From positions 1 through 41,266 of the forward strand of contig JAJLTO010000023.1 of the NCBI GenBank assembly GCA_030568195.1: DNA of 41,266 nucleotides, read 5' to 3'. Position 1 is the first letter of the stretch; every line of letters starts with the position of its first letter. Under the pieces are notes generated by a model that saw nothing but the letters and a program-made list of their open reading frames with translations, had not been told where the DNA came from and ran no database searches. The translations under genes were made by a program, and so were the position numbers. Source of the DNA: Dipodascopsis uninucleata var. uninucleata (taxonomy: Eukaryota > Ascomycota > Lipomycetes > Lipomycetales > Lipomycetaceae). Shown here piece by piece: positions 21,500 through 30,960 of this stretch.

Positions 21500-24470
21500 T
21501 TCTTTTCTTTCAAAGATTATACAATATTCTGCGCCTTGTCCAGGGGACTTATTTGATATTTACCAGTCTCATAGTCTGAAGGATCCTTGCGGTATCTTGT
21601 CTTCTTTTTTCCTTCTAGGTAGCCATAGACTGGTCTATATATATATAGATATATATGTATATAAGTAAATTTTGCCATGCCCCATACGAATGGCATGTTT
21701 GGTGGATCTATTGATATCTCTACAGCCAACCCGACTCAGTCCTCGTCCATTACCCATGGCACCGACCCACGGCCAAGTCGCCCGCGCGCGCCCTTATCGG
21801 CAATGAAGCTGTTCATAGTGAAAGTGTAGCTCTTGGAAAATCTCCAAGCAATTTAGTCTATGCCATATTTAGCTCAAAGTATGTTGTTCACAGACACACA
21901 GTCTAAACGAACCGCAAAAAATGATTTAGACGTAGGGATTCAATTAAAGTAAGGTAAGCCATACTTTTCTTTTTCGGATCATTCAACAATGGACAGCGGA
22001 GAATTAATTCGGGGCAACGTGCAAGTCGAAAAAAGGTAAAGTGTCTAGAGCATAAACTTTTGTAGACCATTAGGTTCATAGATTATGGCATGCGTTCTTC
22101 AGAATATTCAGTAGATAAGATGATCTTCAGTCATTTTCGTGACTTGTCAGCAGCTGTATGTCAGACGGCAGCAATTTTAACACTTCTACTTTGTCTTTCT
22201 TGAACTTTCTACTTTTCCTATCCCTCTATCGAATCTAGTTAGCTAACACATTGGGAAGCGAGCACAGCCTCTCCATTGTACTAACCCAGTCATCGGGTTT
22301 AACGTACGGTGGCTTTTGTCATATGCTATCCCCAATATTAAGCTATATTATATGCTCGCTATGAAGGTAGTTCTCGTCAACGAGCATAGCTCACAAGTTA
22401 TCAAAAGTTCAGGTTGTAGTCTAGCTGAGCCTTATAATGGGGTCTGAGTTTTCTACGCACTGAATACGCTAAATGTAGAATGTCAGAATTGTAATTAGCG
22501 TCATGAAGATCTACCTGGACTGTCCACGAGGGACCTTACCGTGTTACAATAGAATCAAAGGCCCGAGTCAGTGCACGGATCAGACGCCAGTTCCAATGCC
22601 AAAATCCTTGAGTTAGCTATCTCTAATTCGAAGCGGTTAGGATCATATTCCAGAAAAATGGAGCGTATCGATTTTCCAGTCGCTGGTATAACCTAGCCAA
22701 AAGGAAAGATCTCGTAATCGCGAAAGTTATTTTTTACCGCTGCTGCAAATAATGCCAAGGGAAACTTGTCGCGAAGATATTAGATACTAAAGCTGCACAT
22801 TTTGCACATCTCTTAAGAAAGCTGAAGCTACGTTGTTCCTAACCCATTAAATTACCCTTCCCCTGCCCAGGCTAGATACGAGCAAAGTTCTTGTCATTGT
22901 TTGCTTCCAAGCATCTGAAATTGCAGAAAATGTGGGTGTTATTTGCGCATTATTCCCTTATACAGGCGAAATAATCACCTTATCTGGCAGCTACACCTGT
23001 TGCAGTCCTGATAACGATAACTCTCTATATTTGCTATAAGCAAATATTAAAAAAAAAAAAAAAAAGAAAAAAAAAAATGCTAAACGCAGCGTACAAGAAG
23101 GTCTGGCACAAAGTCGTCTGATGCATCATATGCTACACGGTGGATCCCATCCTCTCAGCACTCCGTCCGCCTGTCAAGCTCTTATCTTCGCCAACCCGCA
23201 GTCCATATGAATATCCTGTCACTCGAGATATCTAGCGCGCTATGCAGTTCTCGCCAAGATTGATAAACAATATTTATGCCACCACCCTCAATCTCCAATC
23301 GTGCGCGGGAAAAAAGTCGTGAACCCTTGACATGACTACATATGACTCGCTAAAAGGCTTCCTACCTGATGTCTAACTGTCATATGCCATCCATTTAACC
23401 CTCTCAACAGCTGTCCGTGTCAAAACCATAAATATGATTCTAGCCCACTCTTCGTCCATTATGCTGCTACTGCTGCTGTTGCTACGCTTGTAATTGACGC
23501 GTTGTTTTATTTTTCGGCGATACGATAATTCTGCAAATCTGCGTTCCTCTATATGTCTAGCATTCCCCACAAATCTCTCACTACTGCTTCTGCTCGTTTC
23601 CTACTGCAATGTCCACATTAATCTACTTCATATCAAACTACTCTCAGACACCCGACCCCTGCCTGGCAAGCCTACTAGACTCAAATCCACGTCCTCTCTG
23701 TCGCTCTTGTGACCTTCTTGCCTTGCCCGCCTTACATCTGCATCGTCATTCAGGGGTCTCGTAGGGTTAGGTGCATCTCAGCAACTTCCGCAGCAATATG
23801 CGCAGCAGCTGGGTGTAGACGATGCGAGCAGCGCTACCTGCTGCATGCGGCATCGAACGATCTACTCTGTTCGGAATCTTTTCTTTCAGGAGACGCTGGA
23901 TGAAGCAGTAGAATGGTTCGCTAAGTACGCACACGTAGGCTGGAGAACCAGTTTTCTTAAATGCTCAAGGTTACCTAAAACGGATAAACCTGACGTAAAT
24001 AGCTCAATTCAGCTCGCCAATGTGTACGCCTTGTCTTATCTCTCTTCTCAAGAACTTGTATATATACGTGTATACAACTGCATGTATATATATATATATA
24101 TATATAGTAGGGAGATGTGACATTCGATCCGCCCAATTTCGCAATTTTCACCGATGTATGCGCTGACAAGGTCGGCCTTCGTCCCTGGTTGTGCGACACG
24201 AAAGATAAAAATTTAGTTAATTCTCTGGAATAGAAAACAGTGAAATGATCTCTCGATATTATGTGTGGCTATATTAAAAAATAGTATTTATTATGAAAGG
24301 TAAAAAAAAAAACTAGAGAATAGTAAAATTGGCTACAGACCAAGAAGCGCAAAAAACGAAAGACTCGAGTTATAGCCAGATAATAATCCTTTCTTTCTTT
24401 CTTTCGCAAATTCTAGCAAACCTACATCTGAACACTATCGTCGCTACTACTATTTATTACATTTACTCGC
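21500..24470. other. Gene-poor region of 3 kb
   Basis: The first 250 bp hold the OPT 1 promoter. Beyond it I see no complete gene. Stretches with coding-like character but no start, family or stop-free length are a minus-strand run ending at 22237 (reads KPPYVKPDDWVSTMERLCSL just before its stop) and a plus-strand Gln-rich run at about 23760-24000. TAGGGTTAGG at 23762-23771 matches the telomere core. Simple repeats: A-rich tract at 23049-23076 and (AT)n at 24083-24105. It may be an old subtelomeric insertion zone. Confidence 0.5.
23049..23076. repeat. Poly-A tract
   Basis: A-run of about 28 bases with one G interruption, in the gene-poor region. Confidence 0.8.
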
Positions 24471-25187
24471 CTACATGGAAAAGTAGCCGGCAATCAGGAT
24501 ACCTGCGGCTGTCAAAAGACTAGTGACAGCTGTTCGAGAAGCACCGGATGTGTCGCTTGGAACAGTCGCGGCGCTTGAAACCTCAGTGATGTTGGCACAG
24601 GCAATTCGAGAAGTATTGCTTGAATGGAAAACAACAGACAAGTTACCAATGTATGCCTCATCGTCCTCGGAGGTTGATATGTATGGGTCGACATAGGAAG
24701 CCTTGAAGCTGGTGTCGTTTGCTGCAATCGAGCCATGCTTTCCAGAAAGATCACCAACTTGTGCCGCTGCAGGGCTGCCGGAGGTGAATGGTGTGGTACC
24801 CTTTATTTAAAGTCAAATGTTAGAAAAAAAAAAACATGCAAAAATTTTTTTAGCTAGCTGCTTTGTCGTGCAGAACTGTTCACTTACGTTGTATGGATCC
24901 AAGTGACCTCCTGTTCCTGTACAGTTACCGTCGCTGGGAACTGGCTTGGCATGAATGTGGTAGCTGAATGGACCACTTCCGAATGGCAGGCCCTTAACGT
25001 CGACCTCAACCTCGACACCTGTGAGGTTCGCAGTAGGACTGAAGGTGACGGTGCCGGAGACTGTGCCGTCAAAAGTAGCGACAAAGGTGGTATTGGTGTT
25101 GTCAGTAGTGACAGGTGCCTTGTCAGCAGCCACTAAAAGTGGAGACGCAAATAAGGATGCAATTGCAAGTACTTTTCCGAACAACAT
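24471..25187 (-). CDS. Secreted GPI-type Cu-only superoxide dismutase-like protein
   Basis: Extracellular copper superoxide dismutase-like protein, 209 aa, of the fungal Sod4/5/6 type that detoxifies superoxide at the cell surface. Exons 25187-24888 and 24800-24471 with an 86-nt intron. Signal peptide at residues 1-21 (ends SPLLVAA). Copper ligand candidates are H77 and H79 (YHIHAKPV), H95 (GGHLDP) and H159 (VVFH); R165 in SRIACAN is the active-site arginine, and C89 and C168 can form the conserved disulfide. GDLSGKHGS replaces the zinc-binding loop of cytosolic SOD1, as in Cu-only enzymes. Several N-glycosylation sites are present, then a Ser/Thr-rich stem and a hydrophobic tail (residues 192-209) suited to GPI attachment. 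Exon 1 ends in DPYN and exon 2 resumes in frame at GTTPF. Confidence 0.88.
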
Positions 25188-26776
25188 TGTGATTATTATG
25201 TGTCGAATGTGTGTTTAGTAGTTATTTGGTTATGTCTATTTTCCAATTGAAAGTTATCAAGGAAGGCCCGGCAAATTTATATGCCTCGACTGGACTGTTG
25301 GATGCTTAGTGAGTTTTTGATACTGAAAACTCACTAAACGAGGCTATACTATCTTGGTTCGGCTTTCTATTTGCATTCTTTTCTTTTCTTTTCTTTCTGG
25401 TTTCTTTTCTTTTATTTTTGCAGCCTACGCTTGACGTAGGTCGTCCTCTTTGATAAAAAAATGTCTTGAAAACTTGATGGCATCGTTACGACTCGGTAAT
25501 ACTACCACCTCACTTACTACACTTGTCACAAAAGACTGCTTTGATCTCCTACACTCTTGAATCGCAAAAGTCGATTTTTTATTTTCTGCTTTAAAGCACT
25601 GGCTGCAATCAATTTGCGTATCCATCGCATCATGCTAAACTTAGTAGAAGTCGTTGTTTTTGAAAGGAAAGCTCTTGAGAATTTTGACCAGACCTGTAGT
25701 CCTTGATAGATTCGGTCTTAGGTCGCCTTATCCCTTTTTTTTTTTCCCAATCAGAACTATTGGCCGAGCAGTAGGGCGCAAGAAATTTGCTACATAGCTC
25801 TTTCCGTGTTACTGACTTCTATGTCTTAAGCGTCGTCTTCCCGCTTAGAGCACTAAGCTTGTCTGTTTAGTGATCTCTTGTCCTCAGTTGTACTGACTAC
25901 ATCTTCATTGGTTTTATAGACGCTCTAGCCATTGGATGTCCCTGGAATGGCTTATTATTTTCATATTCTGTGCAAGTTAGCTTTCTCTTGGCCGTTTTTG
26001 TCCCTCCAAGATCTTGGCATCAAGATAATAGATAGATGCTTTATGATGTATTTTCGGGCGCCAGAAGCTATACGGCAGACTGAAAGGCTTTTTTTTTTTC
26101 CTTTTTTTTAACCCACGCCTTTAAGTGCTACTCTACGCATCTGATACGCATCTTCAAGAAAATAGATTTAAGAGCAGTAGACATCTTCGCTTTTTCTGCT
26201 ACTTCAAACTGAGAATTGACTTGTAGACCTAAACAGATCCAGCCGGCAATGTGTGGGGATTGGATGAAGCTACAACAGCTTCTTTATGCCTTGAATGGCC
26301 AAAGATCTAGATTCTCCTGAGGCTTAAACCTAACACCAAAAAAGTCTAGTTCTGTTCTTAAACACTATTTATGCTTGTCAATCTCATCTTATCAATCAAA
26401 TTTCATCGGTCTAGCCTTGAATTCACCATTCGGTCTACACATTTCTCTATTGTAAGCGGCTCTTCAGACAAAATTGTCGTTCCGTCTCTCACCGTTGTCG
26501 AATAATTGGTGTATTTCGCTCGAGCCTTTCTCATCTCTAACTTGGCGGTAATTTTTAACACTATATCCACTCAGCTCTGGTATATTGTAGTAAGAAGTCG
26601 TAACAGTTTCTTAGCTACGGCTTTATTTTAAACCTCGAGAACGCTATTTCGCTGGCCCCTATTTACGGTCACCCTCTATTCCTATTTGAGTGTATTTGTT
26701 GTCTTCTTTTGCTGCTGCTCTATCGCACTCTCCTTCCAAATCGGCAGCACGGGTGACAATTTCTCGTGGCAGTTGG

Positions 26777-26797
26777 ATAACCCTACATAACCCTATA
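26777..26797. repeat. Interstitial telomere-like sequence, two units
   Basis: ATAACCCTACATAACCCTATA matches two telomere units (TAACCCTATG) with two changed bases in the inner unit, in the same orientation as the terminal array. The core TAACCCTA is intact twice, 10 bp apart. Confidence 0.55.
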
Positions 26798-27030
26798 AAC
26801 TTTCTTACCCGCTTACCTTCCAGCTCCGTGAGCTTCGAACAGAACATACGCATCTGTGACAGACACTTGCATATCCGCTCCAAATCACAGTAACGCGCAA
26901 TCTGAAGCAAATGCTGCTGCTGAGAGCGCTACGTATACCAAAATACCACGCACAGAGGACCTCTGCCTTACTCTATACGGTTAAATCCTGTCTGCTGGAG
27001 ATTAACTGTCTTCCAGCTCTCCGGCACCGT

Positions 27031-27458
27031 CGCGACCAGAATGATCCTCTACCGTTGTGCCCATATGACCAGCCGTTTTGTGCGCCTCGGGCTGCCTGAA
27101 TGACTATGCCGACGGGCCATGAAATCTCAAGCGCGGGACTATACAGAGCCATCGCGACCAGAATGAGCCTCTACTGTTGTGCCCATATGACCAGCCGTTT
27201 TGTGCGCCTCGGGCTGCCTGAATGACTATGCCGACGGGCCATGAAATCTCAAGCGCGGGACTATACAGAGCCATCGCGACCAGAATGAGCCTCTACTGTT
27301 GTGCCCATATGACCAGCCGTTTTGTGCGCCTCGGGCTGCCTGAATGACTATGCCGACGGGCCATGAAATCTCAAGCGCGGGACTATACAGAGCCATCGCG
27401 ACCAGAATGAGCCTCTACTGTTGTGCCTATATGACCAGCAGTTTGCATGCCTCGGGCT
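27031..27458. repeat. 122-bp tandem repeat, 3.5 copies
   Basis: Copies start at 27031, 27153, 27275 and 27397 (cgcgaccagaatga). The period is exactly 122 bp. Copies 2 and 3 are identical where I compared them. Copy 1 differs in a few bases (atcctctaccg for agcctctactg), and the last, partial copy diverges after about 40 bp. The unit is GC-richer than its surroundings and is not a multiple of three, so it does not encode a repeated protein. It is consistent with a subtelomeric minisatellite. Confidence 0.95.
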
Positions 27459-27881
27459 TAAAACACGATCTTACCGTGTCAGACACAGGTGTATTGGTAG
27501 TATAAATATGACGTCATCGAGAGCCCATATTCCCTCCCTCACTCACAATTCACGTGACGCACGTGTTGTTATGTGCACCTCTATCTCTAAACGACACGGA
27601 CAATAATATCACCGCACCGAAACTCTTTAGGCAGACCTCAGTGAACTACATACATCAATCAATGGCAATTCTATTACCTGGCGGACAATTCTTTCCTCCA
27701 CCACCGTCATTCAAACCTGCATTTCATGCGATATTTCTAATAATATTAACTATATAAGCATTCAAATATAAAAATGATCAATTCCAGAGACCCCCCAAAT
27801 AATACTATTCTTTAATTCAGTCCAGTTCATTCAAGCCATACTCGTGGGAAAACTATCTTGCTTATATACAATACTATAACA

Positions 27882-28727
27882 ATGACTTTCAGGCCCTTAA
27901 ACAACTCTGCCTTTTCGATGCGACCTAAAAATAGGACCGCATTCCTTCATCACTTGATCCGCGATCAGTTCTCGATCACGACTTGGCTTCTCTTTGGCGC
28001 TGCGATCCAAAGCACTTGTTTCATGCTTCCCATTCCTCGAGCATACGTCATTGCTCCCTCCATCTTTTACCTATCCCTTAAAGCACTCAGCACGCTTCTC
28101 ATTACACTAAATATAACTACGAATACTTTTCTCGATGGGACTCTTGCAACCAAGTTCACTGCTTTGATCCCTAATTCTGATGGCACGTTCGCCTCCCACT
28201 CAACGCCCAAAGAGGACGATACCAGAATTGCTGTCTTGCTCTTGGGTTTCCGCGTCAATCATCCTCTAGGAATCTTAGCTCCTGGTGCTAAAGAAACATC
28301 TGACCACTTTGCAACCATGATAGAATCCCTAGAGTCGAACTCGCAAACAAATGGATATCTCGGTTCAACATCATATCTAAATGCATCTGGCTCTCGTCCC
28401 ACCAAATCTGAGCTTATGATAACATTTTATTTCAGGAGCTTAGATCATATACACCATTTTGCGCATGGTCCTGTGCATCGCGATGGCTGGAATTGGTGGA
28501 ACAAGACAATTAAAGCCCATCGACATTTATCTATTATGCATGAGGTCTATGAAGCGCCTAAGGACAAGTTTGAGAATGTGTTTGTAAATGCGAATCCTGA
28601 GGGTATCTCAGCAACTGTGTATCCTATTCAAGATAAAGACGGCAAAATCTCCTGGCTATCTCCTATTGTGGATGCAACCAAGGGTCAACTAGCGTCCAGC
28701 GCTGGCCGCAAAAGTGCATATAATTGA
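27882..28727 (+). CDS. DUF4188 (monooxygenase-like) protein
   Basis: Fungal protein of the DUF4188 family (PF13826), 281 aa. Its C-terminal part has the dimeric alpha/beta-barrel look of small monooxygenases: family-typical pieces are FYFRSLDHIHHFAHGPVHRD, GWNWWNKTIKAHRHLSIMHE and VYEAPKDKFENVFVN. The N-terminal third has two hydrophobic segments (about residues 33-50 and 52-72), as in many fungal members that are probably membrane-attached. Start taken at the first ATG (27882); in-frame codons upstream include only a TTG. Single exon. The biochemical role of the family is not established; heme-independent oxidation in secondary metabolism is one suggestion. Confidence 0.85.
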   Translation: MTFRPLNNSAFSMRPKNRTAFLHHLIRDQFSITTWLLFGAAIQSTCFMLPIPRAYVIAPSIFYLSLKALSTLLITLNITTNTFLDGTLATKFTALIPNSDGTFASHSTPKEDDTRIAVLLLGFRVNHPLGILAPGAKETSDHFATMIESLESNSQTNGYLGSTSYLNASGSRPTKSELMITFYFRSLDHIHHFAHGPVHRDGWNWWNKTIKAHRHLSIMHEVYEAPKDKFENVFVNANPEGISATVYPIQDKDGKISWLSPIVDATKGQLASSAGRKSAYN

Positions 28728-28967
28728 TCTATATATATATATGTCATTTTATCATTGTGACGGCTACTAATTTGTATAAATAACTGTATATTGCATTTGG
28801 AAAATACAAGTAAAAAATGAACAATAAGAAAGAAAAAGTGAAAAGCAAGCAAAAAAATAGTCTTTTCCATGCTTTTCGCACTCATAGTTCTATAGCTAAA
28901 ATCATTGTTCCAACTTGAAAAATGTCTAGTGGCCAAATTGACTAATGGTATCGCTATCGCGCGCTTT

Positions 28968-29972
28968 CTATTCTAAAAACTTCTCTTTCACGATATCTTC
29001 TGATAATTTCCATAGTTTTTTCGCATTAGTCTCATCCGTCGCCCACTCTTTAGCTTCCTTAAACTGGCAATCTGAGATATAAATTCCCTTTATTTTACAG
29101 AGTCCGGGATCAAGAGCCGCAACGCATGTACTACTGACACCCTGCTCCAAAGTTTTCATGGTGTTACTTTTTACAAGTTCTTGCAACCATTCTTCGTCAA
29201 GATTTTTGCCTAGCTCAGTAATAATTGAACCCGGATGTACTGCGTAACTTACAATTCCCTTATCTGACAGGCGCTTTTGTAGCGACACTGTGAAAAGAAT
29301 ATTCGCTGTCTTTGACTGTGCGTATGCTGCCATCGGATCATATCTTTCGTCAGGCTCCTTACCACTTTTATACTTAAACGGCATTCTAGTACCATCAAAC
29401 TTTTTTTCAAAATTATAGTCGTCAAATCTAAATGGTCCAAATTCATGGCCAAGAGATGACAAATTGATAATTCGTGTCATTCCTGACTTGTTATTATTCG
29501 CATTTGCTGATGCCACCAACTTCTCCATAATGAGATTTGTAAATAAAAAATGTCCAACATGATTTGTCCCCAACTGTGACTCAACACCAAACTCATCCAA
29601 TTGAAGTGTTTCGACTGCCATGATTCCAGCATTGTTGATCAATACATCGATATTCTCTTTATAGCTATTCACTTCAGCTGCTGCTTTGCGCACAGAGCTC
29701 GGTGATGATAGATCCATTAACAAAATTCTTATAGACGTCTCTGGAAAGAGCTCCTCCAACTCTTTTCTTGATTTATTCATCTTTTCCTCTGATCTACCGG
29801 AGATTATCATCAACTTTGGGCTCTTGGATAGGATCGACTTTGCCGTCATAAAACCAAGTCCATTAGGACTGCATCCTGTGATCAAGAAGACTCTGTCTCT
29901 GATTGACTCTGCATACGCAGTGCACACTTCATCTCCAGTCGTATTGGCGTTAAATTCGTTATTTGAAGTCAT
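28968..29972 (-). CDS. Retinol dehydrogenase-like SDR (SDR 3)
   Basis: Short-chain dehydrogenase of the retinol dehydrogenase/WWOX-like subgroup, 334 aa, single exon. Cofactor motif TGCSPNGLG at residues 32-40 (unusual CSPNG instead of the common AxxG pattern, but seen in fungal SDRs), NNAG at 113-116, catalytic Ser at 172-173, Y217 and K221 (YAQSK), and VHPGSIITEL. It has a 30-residue N-terminal extension without a clear signal. It is not closely related to SDR 1 and SDR 2. Substrate unknown: steroid, retinoid-like or aliphatic ketone are possible. Confidence 0.92.
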   Translation of the reverse strand: MTSNNEFNANTTGDEVCTAYAESIRDRVFLITGCSPNGLGFMTAKSILSKSPKLMIISGRSEEKMNKSRKELEELFPETSIRILLMDLSSPSSVRKAAAEVNSYKENIDVLINNAGIMAVETLQLDEFGVESQLGTNHVGHFLFTNLIMEKLVASANANNNKSGMTRIINLSSLGHEFGPFRFDDYNFEKKFDGTRMPFKYKSGKEPDERYDPMAAYAQSKTANILFTVSLQKRLSDKGIVSYAVHPGSIITELGKNLDEEWLQELVKSNTMKTLEQGVSSTCVAALDPGLCKIKGIYISDCQFKEAKEWATDETNAKKLWKLSEDIVKEKFLE

Positions 29973-30960
29973 CTTCGTTGAAATTTGCTATTTTCTGACT
30001 GCAAATAAATCTTAGGAATAATCAATACATTCGCACGTACAGGCATGTGTACGCATATATATATATTGCAGCATGTAATGCACCAATTTTTCCATTTCAT
30101 TCTTTTCTTCATGAAAGCAGATTGTAAGTCTGCGGGCAAAAACCTATGGAAATTACTTTATTATCTCCGTTGGATCTTACATATTCCACTCGTGAATCCG
30201 TTGATCTCTCGTAAGATTCTTACGTGAGATTATAAGATCAGACAGTGAGCGGTGGTAATCAACCACAGAGTACATTACAATCACTCCATTTTAGCTGCAC
30301 AGATTCTCCGCCAAGTAAGCTTTCAAATTCCTTCTTCAGCTTGGGATAAGGAAGGAGTTTTCGCAATGATTGCTGGAGTACAGCTTGCTTTCGCAGAGAT
30401 TCATGTCATTATTGACTCCCAACGAGAACTTTTAGAATGATACCCGTCATCGAACCGACAGACCCTAAACCATCATTAATATCATAACCCTTAGCCGCAA
30501 CATCTTACCCACAGCATCTGTGCTGCTGACAACATATACGAGATTATTCTGCCGGAAAATCATGTAAGCCTGGTAAATCTGCTTCAAATACTTTCAGGAT
30601 CTATTATAATGACCTTGTTGGCCATAGTACAATACGGGGAAGGGCTCGTATTTATATGTGCTGCAGCCTTCAACTGAAGCAGAGCACTATATAAGATATA
30701 TGTATGTATATATACCTTGCTGGTAGCAAGATGCTTTCAACATCCTATTTAGATGGTCTGCACAAACAGCCTCGCCAATAAAATCGTTCTGATTATAATA
30801 AGACCAAATCCGCTACAATACCTGATCTATACTATTTAAAAGACCATCAAACCCTTCCTCGACTAAATGCTTTATAAGAATTTCAAAAGATACCAAAAAA
30901 AAATCCCCCCAAATCTCTGCTACCTCATACTAGTTTCTGCTTATTCAAAAATTGACAGAT
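29973..30960. other. Spacer with coding-like minus-strand signal
   Basis: Holds the SDR 3 promoter and the CobW promoter. Between about 30500 and 30815 the minus strand reads like spliced protein sequence: WSYYNQNDFIGEAVCADHL, then, after a possible intron at about 30674-30714, CSTYKYEPFPVLYYGQQGH, then IYQAYMIFRQNNLVYVVSSTD. Several stops lie between or in the blocks. I do not recognise the family with certainty; a carboxylesterase-like remnant is one guess. Confidence 0.4.

Larger units (their letters stand above)
25188..27881. other. Gene-poor region with tandem repeat
   Basis: No complete gene. The first 200 bp hold the SOD-like promoter. Minus-strand stretches at about 26140-26300 and 26659-26910 have coding-like composition but several stops and no recognised family. 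A two-unit telomere-like sequence is at 26777-26797 and a 122-bp tandem array at 27031-27458. The last 400 bp must hold the promoter of the DUF4188 gene. Confidence 0.5.

Noticed and set aside
21500-22240. Minus-strand run ending in WVSTMERLCSL as a gene
   Set aside because: The open stretch is short, an in-frame TGA lies just upstream, and no start or matching exon can be placed.
26588-26612. Sequence AAGTCGTAAC resembling the 3' end of 18S rRNA
   Set aside because: Only about 10 bases match and the flanks do not continue into small-subunit or ITS sequence.
26659-26910. 83-codon minus-strand frame as a gene
   Set aside because: Its interior is partly encoded by the telomere-like relic, it has no ATG at its head, and no family is recognised.
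27031-27458. 122-bp array as a CRISPR or a protein-repeat gene
   Set aside because: There are no unique spacers between copies, the period is not a multiple of three, and the organism is eukaryotic.
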